NCBI GenBank assembly: GCA_029907205.1
Contig: JARYMI010000009.1
Span: 19,672-83,671 of the forward strand
Direction of reading: 5' to 3'
Length of the DNA: 64,000 nucleotides
Source of the DNA: Clostridiales bacterium
GTDB lineage: Bacteria; Acidobacteriota; Aminicenantia; Aminicenantales; UBA8522
Part shown: positions 7,008 through 16,365 of the stretch, piece after piece
How positions within the stretch are numbered: position 1 is the first letter of the stretch
How the letters are laid out: every line of letters begins with the position of its first letter
The notes under the pieces: generated by a model
Told to the model about the DNA's origin: nothing
Seen by the model: the letters and a program-made list of their open reading frames with translations, nothing else
The model's database searches: none
Translations under genes and position numbers: made by a program

Positions 7008-8036
7008 ATGGTCACGTGTTCTTTCTGCGAAGAAAAACCGGCAGCGAAAATCATAGGGGTGTGCCCGGACTGCCTCCGCTCGCTTCCTGAGGGCGAGGTT
7101 TCTCTGAGTGTCCACGAAGCCTCGAGGAAAAAGCTCCGGCTTCCGGAAACACTGCCGAGGAATCCTTATGGAGCACGGTGCCGGCTCTGCGCCAACGAAT
7201 GCCGGCCTGGGTCCGGCGAAATGGGTTACTGCGGCCTGAGAAAAAATGAGGCCGGCAGGATAAAGCCCGTCACGCCCAAGACCACTGCCCTCCTCCACGT
7301 TTATCTAGACCCTCTCCCCACTAATTGTTGCGCAGCCTGGTTCTGCGAGGGCTCAAAGGAAAGGGGCTATAATCTGGCGGTTTTTTTCTACGGCTGCAGC
7401 TTCGACTGCCTGTTCTGCCAGAACCATTCTCATAAGAGGCTGGAGGAAGCGCCTCTGCTTACAGAGGAGAGGGTTGTCGCCGCAGCGCTCCATCCCGAAG
7501 TCCGCTGCGTCTGCTTTTTCGGCGGCTCTCCTGAGCCGCAACTTCCCTTTGCCCTCAGGCTCAGCCAGAAAATCCTCGAACGGAGTGACGCGAAAAAGCG
7601 CATCTGCTGGGAATGGAACGGCAGCGGCCATCCCGGGCTGGTGAAAAAGGCCGCCGAGCTCTCGGCACGAAGCGGCGGCACGGTGAAGTTCGACCTCAAG
7701 GCCTATCATCCGAATATCTCCATGGCTCTCTGTGGAGTCGGAAACCGCCGCACTCTCGAGAACTTCTCTTTGTTGGCCGGACTTTTTTCTCAACAAGACC
7801 TCCTCACTGCCACGACACTCCTCGTTCCCGCGTATGTCGACAGGCAAGAGGTTGGCCAGATTGCCCGGTTCATCTCGCGTCTTAACAAGGGAATCCCCTA
7901 CTCGCTTCTTGTTTTCCATCCCGACTACCTCATGACCGATCTTCCGGTAACGCCTCGCCGGCAGGTCGATGAGTGCTCCGAAGAGGCTTCTCGTTATCTC
8001 TCCAGAATCAATATAGGAAACTTGCATCTCCTATGA
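7008..8036 (+). CDS. Radical SAM protein (PflA/AmmeMemoRadiSam-like)
   Basis: A 342-residue protein. The N-terminus carries cysteine clusters (CSFC, then CPDC at residues 4-24, and CRLCANEC, then GYC at about 58-75) like the zinc/Fe-S N-terminal domain of the AmmeMemoRadiSam and PflA-like enzymes. The radical SAM cluster motif CSFDCLFC lies at about residues 129-136, followed by a TIM-barrel-like region with a GGSPEP motif. Such enzymes cleave S-adenosylmethionine reductively to make a radical; the substrate cannot be told. The ATGA overlap with the next gene indicates co-translation with the VanZ-like membrane protein. Confidence 0.78.
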   Translation: MVTCSFCEEKPAAKIIGVCPDCLRSLPEGEVSLSVHEASRKKLRLPETLPRNPYGARCRLCANECRPGSGEMGYCGLRKNEAGRIKPVTPKTTALLHVYLDPLPTNCCAAWFCEGSKERGYNLAVFFYGCSFDCLFCQNHSHKRLEEAPLLTEERVVAAALHPEVRCVCFFGGSPEPQLPFALRLSQKILERSDAKKRICWEWNGSGHPGLVKKAAELSARSGGTVKFDLKAYHPNISMALCGVGNRRTLENFSLLAGLFSQQDLLTATTLLVPAYVDRQEVGQIARFISRLNKGIPYSLLVFHPDYLMTDLPVTPRRQVDECSEEASRYLSRINIGNLHLL

Positions 8037-9259
8037 AGAAGAAAAAGTTCTGGGCCTGGGTCTGGGTCGCGCTCTGTATCCTGGCTATCCTTCTCATTGT
8101 TCCCCTGGCCCGGACGATCCAGGCATTCGTCTCGGCACGTTGGGGAAGGTCGCTCTTCGGCTATGCCGTTCTGGCCGCGGTCGGCATCGCCTTCATCTCC
8201 ATCGTCACGATCCTTGTTTGCCGCCTCAAGATCCGTTCACCCAGCCGACTGGTCTGGCTTGCGGCCGTGGCCGGCCTGTATGTCTACTTCACCATGAAAT
8301 TGTGGAAAGCGCCGGAAGAGGCTATCCACTTCCTTGAGTACGGGCTGTTAGGGTTCCTGCTCTTCAATGCTTTAAGCTATTCGACCAGGGACAAAAGTGT
8401 TTACCTGGCGGCGTTTTTCATCGGTTCGACAGTCGGAATTTTCGACGAAATCCTGCAGTGGGTCGTGCCTGGCCGTTTCTGGGATTTCCGCGACGTCGGT
8501 CTCAACGCTCTGGCTGCAGGCCTCTTCCAGGTCGCGCTCTGGAAAGGAATCAAGCCCAGCCTCATCTCGGAAAAATTCAACCCGAGATCGGCCCGGCGCA
8601 TCTCGGTCGTCCTGGCTGTGAACCTTGTCCTTTTATGCCTGTGCGCCTCGAACACGCCCCAGCGGGTTGCCTGGTACGCCAGCCGCTTCCCTTCCCTCTC
8701 CTTCCTTCTCAGGGAAGAGCCTATGTATGAGTTCAGCCTGAAACACAAGGACCCGGAAATCGGAATTTTCTATTCTCGGCTGTCTCCCGAAGAACTCAAA
8801 AGAGAAGACCGGGAAAATTCAGACGGCAACGCTGAGGTCTTGAGGACCTGGAAAGACAAAGACTACAGCCTTTTCCTGAGCCACCACAGCCCCTTCCTCC
8901 ACACCTTTTTGTACGAAATGCGCGTCCGCATCTTCCGCCGGGACAGGAAGGCAGAGGAAGCTGCCCGAGCAAAAAAGGAGCGGGCGGCGAATGAGTCTTT
9001 ATTCATCTCGTTCAAAGAAAACCTCATCCTGGAGAAATATTTCGGCCAGACCCTTGAAAAATCCACGTATTCCTGGGATGAAGATAAAAAGAGAAAGACC
9101 GAGGCGCACATAGACAAAAACCGGCCCTACAAAAGCCCGGTCAGCCGCGGTCTCATTCACGTAAAGGAAAAAACCATCTGGGTCTTCACCCTGATCGCTC
9201 TAATCTTGCTGGCGGTCATCAACGGCCTGTATTCTTACAAGATGCGCAGGAAAATCTGA
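8033..9259 (+). CDS. VanZ-like family membrane protein
   Basis: A 408-residue membrane protein starting at the ATG that overlaps the previous stop (ATGA). The first 190 residues contain about five membrane segments with the VanZ signature: HFLEYGLLGFLLF, then DEILQWVVPGRFWDFRDVGL, then N-A-x-A-A-G. The second half has one membrane helix near residue 205, a long hydrophilic part of about 160 residues rich in charged residues, and a final helix near 390. VanZ relatives confer low-level glycopeptide tolerance in some bacteria, but most are of unknown role. The coupling to a radical SAM enzyme suggests a joint envelope function; this is inference. Confidence 0.75.
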   Translation: MKKKKFWAWVWVALCILAILLIVPLARTIQAFVSARWGRSLFGYAVLAAVGIAFISIVTILVCRLKIRSPSRLVWLAAVAGLYVYFTMKLWKAPEEAIHFLEYGLLGFLLFNALSYSTRDKSVYLAAFFIGSTVGIFDEILQWVVPGRFWDFRDVGLNALAAGLFQVALWKGIKPSLISEKFNPRSARRISVVLAVNLVLLCLCASNTPQRVAWYASRFPSLSFLLREEPMYEFSLKHKDPEIGIFYSRLSPEELKREDRENSDGNAEVLRTWKDKDYSLFLSHHSPFLHTFLYEMRVRIFRRDRKAEEAARAKKERAANESLFISFKENLILEKYFGQTLEKSTYSWDEDKKRKTEAHIDKNRPYKSPVSRGLIHVKEKTIWVFTLIALILLAVINGLYSYKMRRKI

Positions 9260-9299
9260 GCCATTTTCGGAAGCATTTCCAAACACGGGATCTTTATGA

Positions 9300-9423
9300 T
9301 GGACGCAGGAAGCTGCCCACGAGCCCCCGTAGCGGAGGGGGGACCCGTCGGCTTCTCCGACGGGGGGAACCGACGGGACTGGTTCCCCGGGGCGCGGGGG
9401 CCAAGGGCAGCTTCCTGCGCCCA
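9300..9423 (+). repeat. GC-rich structured repeat, copy 1
   Basis: This copy is 124 bases, closed by a 19-base stem with one mismatch (9300-9318 with 9405-9423). Inside are a C5-G/G5 hairpin around GTAGCGGA, the hairpin CCCGTCGG-CTTCT-CCGACGGG, and GGGGAACC-GACGGGACT-GGTTCCCC, forming a multi-branched fold. It lies between two convergent genes and is far richer in GC than its flanks. Related copies are at 11152, 18997 and 48576. Confidence 0.8.
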
Positions 9424-9486
9424 ATTTGATCACTTAGGGGAGATACTTACGCCATTTTCACGCTCCTCGGCTGTTGGCTTGATTAT

Positions 9487-11043
9487 CTATTCGCAGGAGC
9501 GCGTTTCTCTGAACACCGAAAGCCGGTGCGTGCGGAGGATTTCTATTCCCTGTCGAACATAATCCGCGTCGATGTAAAGCCGTTGGAGCAGCCCGTCGTC
9601 GCTCCCCCTGAGGAGTTCAGCCCTCACCGGCGTCAGACGATGGTGGTAGGACTCGAGGACACGATGCCCGACTCGATACGATGTCCGGGCAACGAGGAAG
9701 ATGAGGCTCAAAAGAACGGCCGCTGATGCCACGATTTTGATACGACCTCGAGTCGGCGCCTTCAAACTGAGCCTGCTTTCCCCGAACTGGAGGCCGAGGA
9801 AAATGACGTTTGAAAACCAGATGAGGTTAGAAAAAGTCACATACCGGTAGCTTGTTGCCTGAGCCGCCCCGAAACCCACTCTTCCCATACCGGTCAATGC
9901 CGCGCAGGAGATGGAATAAAGGCCCAAGAGAAGAAAAGGCATGGCAGCCACGATCACCTGGCGGTGTTTCTGCAAGAAAAACCACGCGGCCGAGCCAAAG
10001 AGAATGAGGCAGAAAATGCCCAGGAAAAGCGCAGACTCCGGGTAAGTGATGATCGAAGCGCCTAGGTATCCGAGATTATACCGGACGTATTCAAGGGGAT
10101 GGATGGCAAAATAAAAGGGCGACTTTCCCGAGGGGGGAGTCGGCGAAAAGCGGTAAAAATACGACACAAAGACGAGAGCCGTCAAGCCTAACCAGATGGC
10201 CAAAGCTGTCCGTTTCCGCCGCCGGCTCGGTGAGGGAGCGAGCAGGAGAGCCAGGAAGGCGACCGGCCAGTAAGCAAGCCCGTTGGCGTAAGAAAACGTG
10301 GCCACGACCCCACAGGCAACACCCGCAGCAAGATTTCTCCACCTGAATTCAGGCATGGCCAGAATAACTAATCCCATGACGACAGCCAGGACGTTGAGGA
10401 AAATCTGGATCTGCCAGCCCCAGACCCAGTTTTCGCCCTGGTGGAGGGAGAAGGCCAGAAGCGAGAGGATGGGCGCGACCCACGGAAAACCAGGGGAGCC
10501 TAAAAGCAAGAATACCTTTTTGGCTTGAAAAAAAACGATGATGAAAATTCCCACGGCCAGAAGGATGCTGAAGACTAGCTCCCAGCAAATGTTGTAGCGG
10601 CTGAGGTGAGAAAACCCAAGCATGATGAGCCGAGGAAAGAAAAGGCGGTGTTCATTGTGAAGCGCCCAGAGGTCGGAGAAAGAAACCCCTTGTTCAAAAG
10701 ATTTCCCCAGAAGGGGAACAAAATTCCACTGATCCCAGAACGGGACATCCACGTGATATCGGCTGACCTGGGTGGTCAGGATAACCAAAGGAACCAGGGT
10801 CAGAGCAATGAGGAAAATTGACCAAACGGCCTTGAACCATTTCTTCCCATCGCGAGAGCATCTCTGTTTCTGGGAATTGAGGCTATGATCGAGGGAGGGT
10901 GGCACGGCGCTAGTCCCCGCAACGCCCGAAGCGTAGGGGACCCCTCTCTTGACGGGTGCGGAGCGAGGGCGGACAGGGACGCGCCGTGACAGGACCCTAT
11001 TCCCAAACTCGGACATCACAGAATCAGAGATGCTAGCTTTCAT
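9487..11043 (-). CDS. Polytopic membrane protein, glycosyltransferase-like
   Basis: Up to 518 residues with about 10-12 membrane helices. The first extracytoplasmic loop contains VDVPFWDQWNFVPLL, then LWALHNEHRLFFPRL. This WDQW plus HNEH-R-P-R pattern is shared by a family of uncharacterised bacterial membrane proteins that resemble GT-C glycosyltransferases. The true start is uncertain. The first 46 or so codons from ATG 11043 pass through a structured palindromic element (10903-10988) and read like non-coding sequence, so translation may begin near the GTG at 10905 or a little downstream. It is transcribed alone, away from smc. Confidence 0.65.
   Translation of the reverse strand: MKASISDSVMSEFGNRVLSRRVPVRPRSAPVKRGVPYASGVAGTSAVPPSLDHSLNSQKQRCSRDGKKWFKAVWSIFLIALTLVPLVILTTQVSRYHVDVPFWDQWNFVPLLGKSFEQGVSFSDLWALHNEHRLFFPRLIMLGFSHLSRYNICWELVFSILLAVGIFIIVFFQAKKVFLLLGSPGFPWVAPILSLLAFSLHQGENWVWGWQIQIFLNVLAVVMGLVILAMPEFRWRNLAAGVACGVVATFSYANGLAYWPVAFLALLLAPSPSRRRKRTALAIWLGLTALVFVSYFYRFSPTPPSGKSPFYFAIHPLEYVRYNLGYLGASIITYPESALFLGIFCLILFGSAAWFFLQKHRQVIVAAMPFLLLGLYSISCAALTGMGRVGFGAAQATSYRYVTFSNLIWFSNVIFLGLQFGESRLSLKAPTRGRIKIVASAAVLLSLIFLVARTSYRVGHRVLESYHHRLTPVRAELLRGSDDGLLQRLYIDADYVRQGIEILRTHRLSVFRETRSCE
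10903..10988. repeat. Second type of structured palindromic element
   Basis: CACGGCGC (10903-10910) pairs with GCGCCGTG (10981-10988), and GTCCC (10913-10917) with GGGAC (10976-10980). Inside is the hairpin CCCC...ACGC-CCGAA-GCGTAGGGG. The architecture (GC-rich closing stem, internal hairpins, a GTAG...GGGGACCC core) resembles the four copies of the larger repeat, but the sequence differs. It overlaps the 5' end of the open frame for the membrane protein. Confidence 0.5.
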
Positions 11044-11151
11044 CGCCGATGAATTCCATGCCGCCAGGTTTCACGATTATATTCGATACCTGAATCAAAG
11101 TCTAACCAAAGGGCTTTAAAGGAAGAAATTTCACGCATGAGACCTCCACGA

Positions 11152-11275
11152 TGGGCGCAGGGGGCGGCCCTAAAGCCCCCGTAGCGGAAGGGGGACCCAT
11201 CGGCTTCTCCGATGGGGGGAACCGACGGGACTGGTTCCCCGGGGCCCGGGGGCCGAGGGCTGCCTTCTGCGCCCA
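11152..11275 (+). repeat. GC-rich structured repeat, copy 2
   Basis: Same orientation as copy 1, 124 bases. The closing arms 11152-11171 and 11256-11275 pair over 20 positions, three of them as G-U in RNA. The CCCATCGG/CCGATGGG hairpin carries a compensatory A-T change compared with CCCGTCGG/CCGACGGG in copy 1. It lies between the membrane protein gene and smc, whose starts diverge. The rest of 11044-11369 has no gene. Confidence 0.8.
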
Positions 11276-11369
11276 TGAGAATCACATTAGCAAAAATGTC
11301 TGCCCCTTTAAAAATAAACGTGATTTGACTAAAATACCTCTCTGGCCTGAGGCCGCACATCGAAATGAG

Positions 11370-14300
11370 ATGATCATAAAGAAGCTGGAACTCCAGGGTT
11401 TTAAATCCTTCCCCGAGCGGACAAAAATCGTTTTCCATCCCGGGATCACAGCCATCGTCGGCCCCAACGGCACGGGCAAGAGCAACATCGTCGATGCCAT
11501 CCTCTGGGTCCTGGGAGGCCAGCGCCAGAAAGCGCTGCGCGGGGAGAAGACCGAGCATATCATCTTTAACGGCAACGCCAAGAAACCGCCTTTAGGGATG
11601 GCCGAGGTTTCCCTTTTCCTCCAGCACGACGAGGAAGAGATGGCCTTCAGCCACCGAGTTTTCAGGTCGGGCGAGAGCGAATACCGCCTCAACGGAAAAA
11701 CGGCCAGGCTGAAAGACATCCAGGATGCTCTCTGGAAACAGGCGGTGGCCGAGAAAGAATATTTTGTCATCGAACAAGGGAACATCGGGCTTCTCCTGAC
11801 GGCCAAGCCGGCTGAAAAAAGGCTTCTTTTGGAGGAAGCGGCTGGCACCGCTTTTTACAAAGACAAGAAAAAAGAAGCTCAGAGTAAGCTCGCTTTGAGC
11901 GAGCAGAACCTCGTCCGGCTGGAGGATATCATCAGCGAAGTCGCCCGGGCGAAAAATTCCTTGCAACGGCAGGCCCAGGCCGCAGCCCGGTACAGGAAAT
12001 TGCGGGAAAGAATCCGCCAGCTCACAGGGCTCAATTTCAAGCGAAAGCTCGCCCAGCTCGAGCAACGGCACGAAGAAGCGGCCAGGCAGCATGGCGACTG
12101 TCTCAACCAGGAAAAAGAGCTGACCTCTCTGATCAAAAGCGAAGAGCGGCAACTCGCGGAAAAAAGGCGGGAAGCCTGGGAGCTTGAAAAATCAGTCAAG
12201 GAAAACCAGGATTCTCTTTTTTCCCTCGAATCCCAGATCAGCCGGGCTGAGGCCGAAAAAGAAAGAGAAACAAGACAGAAGCAGCTCCTGGCCGAAAAGG
12301 CAAGAAACGCCGCAGCCGCTGCTCGGGAGCTCAAAGAGGAGCTAAGTCACCTCAAAACGGAGATCAGCCAACGCGAGACTCACATCGCCGAATTGAAGAA
12401 GGCTTACGAAGAAAAGAAGCAGGAAGCGGATACCGCCGAAACCGTCTCCCTCTCTGTCCAGGAGGATTTCTCCCTCCTCGAAAAAGCCATCGGAACTCTC
12501 AAGACCGACCAGTACCTAAAGCTCTCTGAGCTCACCGAACTGCGGAACGAGGTCATTAAAACGGAAAAAGAGCTGGACCTTCTGGCTCGGCAAGAAGCCA
12601 AGCTCGAAGCCCAGTCGGAGCAAGAGAGAGCTGTCCTCCGGGCTAAAGAGGAATCCATCCAGCAACTGGAAAGAGAGTTGGCCGAAGACCGGATAGCCTT
12701 CGAAGAACAGGAAAAAACGATCGCCGGACTGAAGTCCGCGCTCGAAGAAACAAGGGCTGGGGCCGAAAAACTCAAAGGCCGCGTGGACGCCGTCAGGAAA
12801 GCCCAGGATGAAGACTGTTACAGCCTCCAGGCTCTCCACAAAATGGAGGATATCCAGAAAAAAGCCTGGCCGGCCGCAGAGCTTCCGGAAGCCTTGGGTC
12901 AGCTTGCCGACCTTGTCGAGACTGACCCTGAATCCGCGCCTCTTATCGACGCCCTCTGGAAAGAAGAAGCCAATGCATCTGTCATACCCGCTCTCGACTT
13001 CCTCGAGCGTTTAGCTGAAAAGAGCTTGGAAGGCCGCTTTCTTCTCGTTTCTGCGAGAGGAGAAGGAACGGCCTTGCCCGCGCTCAATGACCCGAATGTC
13101 CTCGGCTCCGTCAAGCCCCTCCTCAGGCCCCACCCTAAAATCAAAGCTTACCTCGGCCACCTTCGGGATGCCGTTATTGTCAGGAATGTTAAAGCAGCCG
13201 TCGAACTCTGGTTGCGTTTCCCTTCCCTTAATTTCATCACGCCAGCTGGAGACCTGCTCCTCTCCTCCGGCCTCCTCAGGCTGGGAAAAAGAGAAGAAGG
13301 CGTTTTTGCTCTGGGCCAGGAGATAAAAAAGTTAGAAGACAAGATCGCCGGCCGGAAAGCTGAACTGGCTCAGCTTTCTGCCGAGTTCGAAAAAGAACTC
13401 GCCAAAGTCAAGAGGCTGGAAGAAAGGCTTGTCCACGAGGCCTCTCTCCGGGAAGACCTGGAACAGAAGCTCCGCCACCAAGAGAGGACGAGGATTGCCT
13501 CAGACTCCGAGCGGGAAAAGACGGCCAGCCTTGTTTCTCTTTTAAACCAGGAGCTCGAGATTCTCCGCCGTGACCGGGATGCTCTCAGCGTCAACAAAGA
13601 GTCTCTTCTCCAAAAAGTCACGCTTCTCGAGGCGGAGGAAAGGTCACTCCAAGCTCGTCTGGAAGCGGAGGAAAAAAAGTTTTTCCTTTCCCGGGGAAAA
13701 AATGTCGAGGAAGAGAAACGGATGATCGAAATTCGGGCCGGAGCAGAGCTCATCCAGGAAAGAATCAATAACGCCAGCGCTAAGCTCGAGGAGCTCAGCG
13801 AAAGAAAAAACAGCCTCCTGAAGAAAATCGCCGCCCTTGAGGAGGAAGGCCGGTTGGCCGAAAAAGAGCAAGCCGAGCTTCGGGAAATGCATCAAACGTT
13901 AGAGATAAAAGCAAGAAATCTGGAAGAAGAGAAAAAAACCCGGCACGAACGGCTCGCGGAGAGAGAGGCTGACCTCCAGAGACTCCGCAACGAAGAAGAA
14001 GAGAGCGAAAAAAAGCTGGCCGAGCTCCGGGAAGAGCTGGAAAGAAAAAAGGAGGAGCGCGTCAGGTGGGAGATACTGAAGGCCGAGATCGACAGAGACC
14101 TGGTCAACCTCGAAGAAACCTGCTGGCAGGAACTGAAGAAAACACTCCACGAGGTTAAGAACGAGCCCGTGCCGGACGAACTCTTGGCAGCCAATGTCGA
14201 GGATGAGCTCAGCCAGGCCGAGGAGGACCTCCAGAAATACAAGGCTGTCAACCTCATGGCTGAAGAGGAATACCTGAGCCACAAAGAGCGGTACGATTTT

Positions 14301-14852
14301 CTCGCCCAGCAGCGCAACGACCTCAGGGAGTCGATCGACGCCACGCAAGAAGCGATCCGCGAGATCGACGAAGAAAGCAAGTCGCAGTTCCTGACTGCCC
14401 TGGCCGAAGTCAATAAGTCTTTCCAGGAAGTTTTCACTCTTTTGTTCAAGGGCGGGTCAGCCGAGGTCAAACTCGTCGACGAGGCCAACCCCCTGGAAAG
14501 CGGCGTCGAACTCATCGCCCAGCCGCCAGGGAAAAAAGTGCAGAACATCAGCCTGCTTTCAGGCGGCGAAAAAAGCCTGACCAGCCTGGCTTTTCTTTTC
14601 GCCCTGTTCCGCTACAAGCCGACTCCCTTCTGCATCCTGGATGAAGTCGACGCGGCCCTGGATGATGTCAACCTGTCGCGCTTTCTCGAGCTTGCGAAAA
14701 ACCTCAAGAAAAACACACAGTTCATCATCATCACCCATAATTACAAGACCATGGAGGTGGCCGATTACATCTACGGAACGACCATGGCCGAGCCCAACAT
14801 CACAAGGCTCTATTCGGTCAAACTGGAAAAACAGCCGGAGTTGATCAGCTAA
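11370..14852 (+). CDS. smc: Chromosome segregation SMC protein
   Basis: An 1160-residue SMC ATPase that organises and segregates the chromosome as a dimer with ScpA/ScpB. The Walker A motif GPNGTGKSN is at residues 31-39. Two long coiled coils (about 165-500 and 670-1000) flank a hinge near 515-665. The ABC signature LLSGGEKSLTSLA is near 1062 and Walker B FCILDEVDAALDD near 1090. The ATG at 11370 is chosen because homologues begin MxIKxLELxGFKSF; an open frame extends upstream only through repeat copy 2 and is not coding. No strong ribosome site is visible. It heads an operon: the next gene starts four bases after its stop. Confidence 0.95.
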   Translation: MIIKKLELQGFKSFPERTKIVFHPGITAIVGPNGTGKSNIVDAILWVLGGQRQKALRGEKTEHIIFNGNAKKPPLGMAEVSLFLQHDEEEMAFSHRVFRSGESEYRLNGKTARLKDIQDALWKQAVAEKEYFVIEQGNIGLLLTAKPAEKRLLLEEAAGTAFYKDKKKEAQSKLALSEQNLVRLEDIISEVARAKNSLQRQAQAAARYRKLRERIRQLTGLNFKRKLAQLEQRHEEAARQHGDCLNQEKELTSLIKSEERQLAEKRREAWELEKSVKENQDSLFSLESQISRAEAEKERETRQKQLLAEKARNAAAAARELKEELSHLKTEISQRETHIAELKKAYEEKKQEADTAETVSLSVQEDFSLLEKAIGTLKTDQYLKLSELTELRNEVIKTEKELDLLARQEAKLEAQSEQERAVLRAKEESIQQLERELAEDRIAFEEQEKTIAGLKSALEETRAGAEKLKGRVDAVRKAQDEDCYSLQALHKMEDIQKKAWPAAELPEALGQLADLVETDPESAPLIDALWKEEANASVIPALDFLERLAEKSLEGRFLLVSARGEGTALPALNDPNVLGSVKPLLRPHPKIKAYLGHLRDAVIVRNVKAAVELWLRFPSLNFITPAGDLLLSSGLLRLGKREEGVFALGQEIKKLEDKIAGRKAELAQLSAEFEKELAKVKRLEERLVHEASLREDLEQKLRHQERTRIASDSEREKTASLVSLLNQELEILRRDRDALSVNKESLLQKVTLLEAEERSLQARLEAEEKKFFLSRGKNVEEEKRMIEIRAGAELIQERINNASAKLEELSERKNSLLKKIAALEEEGRLAEKEQAELREMHQTLEIKARNLEEEKKTRHERLAEREADLQRLRNEEEESEKKLAELREELERKKEERVRWEILKAEIDRDLVNLEETCWQELKKTLHEVKNEPVPDELLAANVEDELSQAEEDLQKYKAVNLMAEEEYLSHKERYDFLAQQRNDLRESIDATQEAIREIDEESKSQFLTALAEVNKSFQEVFTLLFKGGSAEVKLVDEANPLESGVELIAQPPGKKVQNISLLSGGEKSLTSLAFLFALFRYKPTPFCILDEVDAALDDVNLSRFLELAKNLKKNTQFIIITHNYKTMEVADYIYGTTMAEPNITRLYSVKLEKQPELIS

Positions 14853-14856
14853 GCGG

Positions 14857-16341
14857 ATGAAAATCCAACTCTATGTCCCGCCGGGCGGATATTTCGCCGA
14901 GCGCTGGTCCAGGGGGTCATCGATGCCGCCGCTCGGGATTCTGTCCATCGCCGCCGTCCTGGAAAAAGAAGGAGTCGATGTCGAGATTGTCCCGGCCGAC
15001 ATCCTCAAGTTAGGCTGGCATGATATCGAACGAAAAATAAGAGATGAAAGGCCGGATATCGTTGGCGTGACATCGACGACAGAGAACCGGTTCCAGAGCT
15101 TCAAGCTGGTCAAGCTGGCCAAGGAAGCCTGCCCAGAGGCGTTGACCATGATGGGTGGCCCTCATGCTTCGATGGCCGCCGAAGATGCGCTGGCTCACAT
15201 CCCCGAGCTCGACCTCGTGGTCAGGGGCGAGGGCGAGATGACCATGCTCGACCTCTGCCGCGCTCTGGGAAGACGCCGCGGGATCAACGGGATTACCCAT
15301 ATCACCGGCCTCTCTTACCGGACGAACGGCCGCGTCGTTTCCAACCGGCCGCGCTCACCCATCCCCAACCTCGATTGCCTCCCCTTCCCTGCTTTCCATC
15401 TTGTGCCGTTCGAAAAATACAACTTCAAGATTGACGTTCCGGGCCGCGGCGCGCTTCAGGCCGTCAACATCATGACCAGCCGGGGCTGCCCTTTCAACTG
15501 CAACTTTTGCGCCACCCCGATCAACTGGGGCCGCACGGTCCGCGTGCGAAGCCCGGCCAACGTCATCCAGGAGATCGAGTTTCATATCCAGAACCGCGGC
15601 GCACGGGTCATCCACTTCTACGATGATACCTTCAATGTCAGCGTCAAGAGAGTGCAAGAAATCTGTGACCTTATCCTTGAGAGAAAACTCTCCATCTTCT
15701 GGCAGTGCGAAATCCGCCTCGACCTCATGACCAAGCCTCTGTTAGCCAGGATGAAAGAAGCCGGGCTCTTTTACGTCTCCTTCGGCGTCGAGGCCGGGTC
15801 CGAGAGAGTCCGGAACACGATCATCGATAAGAAAATCAGGATCGAGGATTTCCATAACATCGTCGCCTGGTGCAAGGAGCTTGACATCGTCCCGAATGCT
15901 TTTTTCATCTTCAGCCACCCGACCGAAACATGGGAAGAAGCCCAGGAAACAATCCGGCTCATCGAGCAGCACAAGGACGAGGTCGAAGCGAGCGTGGCCA
16001 TCCTCCATGTCTATCCCGGCACGCCGCTGGAGAGGACGGCCAGAGAAACCGGCGTCCTGCCGGCTGACTTTTCCTGGACGGAAAAGCACCCATCCAAGAT
16101 CATCACGCTGCCCACCGCCCAGGGAGATGTTCCTCTCTTCCTGGACAGGCTCACCTGGGCCCAGGTCAGCGAGCTCCTCTTCCGCTGGTCATTTTCCGGG
16201 GGCCGCGTCTCGATCGCCCGGAAAATCCCGCGGGTCATGGCCAATATCCGCTCTGTGGCAGACATAAAAAGATACGTCATCATGGCCCTTGTTTACATAA
16301 AGCTAAAATGGATAAAACTTTTTAAGAGAAAGCGCCCTTAA
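14857..16341 (+). CDS. B12-binding-type radical SAM protein
   Basis: A 494-residue enzyme. Residues 1-150 form a Rossmann-like cobalamin-binding domain (MPPLGILSIAAVLEKEG, then MMGGPHAS). The radical SAM core follows, with the cluster motif CPFNCNFC near residues 208-215 and barrel motifs such as FYDDTFN and FGVEAGSERV. Such proteins methylate or rearrange unactivated carbons in lipids, hopanoids or natural products; the substrate here is unknown. It begins four bases after smc and is followed 24 bases later by a sodium symporter gene with a good ribosome site. Confidence 0.85.
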   Translation: MKIQLYVPPGGYFAERWSRGSSMPPLGILSIAAVLEKEGVDVEIVPADILKLGWHDIERKIRDERPDIVGVTSTTENRFQSFKLVKLAKEACPEALTMMGGPHASMAAEDALAHIPELDLVVRGEGEMTMLDLCRALGRRRGINGITHITGLSYRTNGRVVSNRPRSPIPNLDCLPFPAFHLVPFEKYNFKIDVPGRGALQAVNIMTSRGCPFNCNFCATPINWGRTVRVRSPANVIQEIEFHIQNRGARVIHFYDDTFNVSVKRVQEICDLILERKLSIFWQCEIRLDLMTKPLLARMKEAGLFYVSFGVEAGSERVRNTIIDKKIRIEDFHNIVAWCKELDIVPNAFFIFSHPTETWEEAQETIRLIEQHKDEVEASVAILHVYPGTPLERTARETGVLPADFSWTEKHPSKIITLPTAQGDVPLFLDRLTWAQVSELLFRWSFSGGRVSIARKIPRVMANIRSVADIKRYVIMALVYIKLKWIKLFKRKRP

Positions 16342-16365
16342 AGGCCCTGTGGGAAGGAGGCCGAG

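Noticed and set aside
9296..9562. Open frame through repeat copy 1
   Set aside because: The frame exists only because the repeat lacks stops; similar products arise from all four copies in sense or antisense, with no ribosome site.
11151..11369. N-terminal extension of the SMC open frame
   Set aside because: The extra 73 codons translate structured repeat copy 2; SMC proteins begin at the MIIKKLELQG start.
13370..14548. Long Ser/Arg-rich minus-strand frames within smc
   Set aside because: They are antisense reflections of the Lys/Glu-rich coiled coil.
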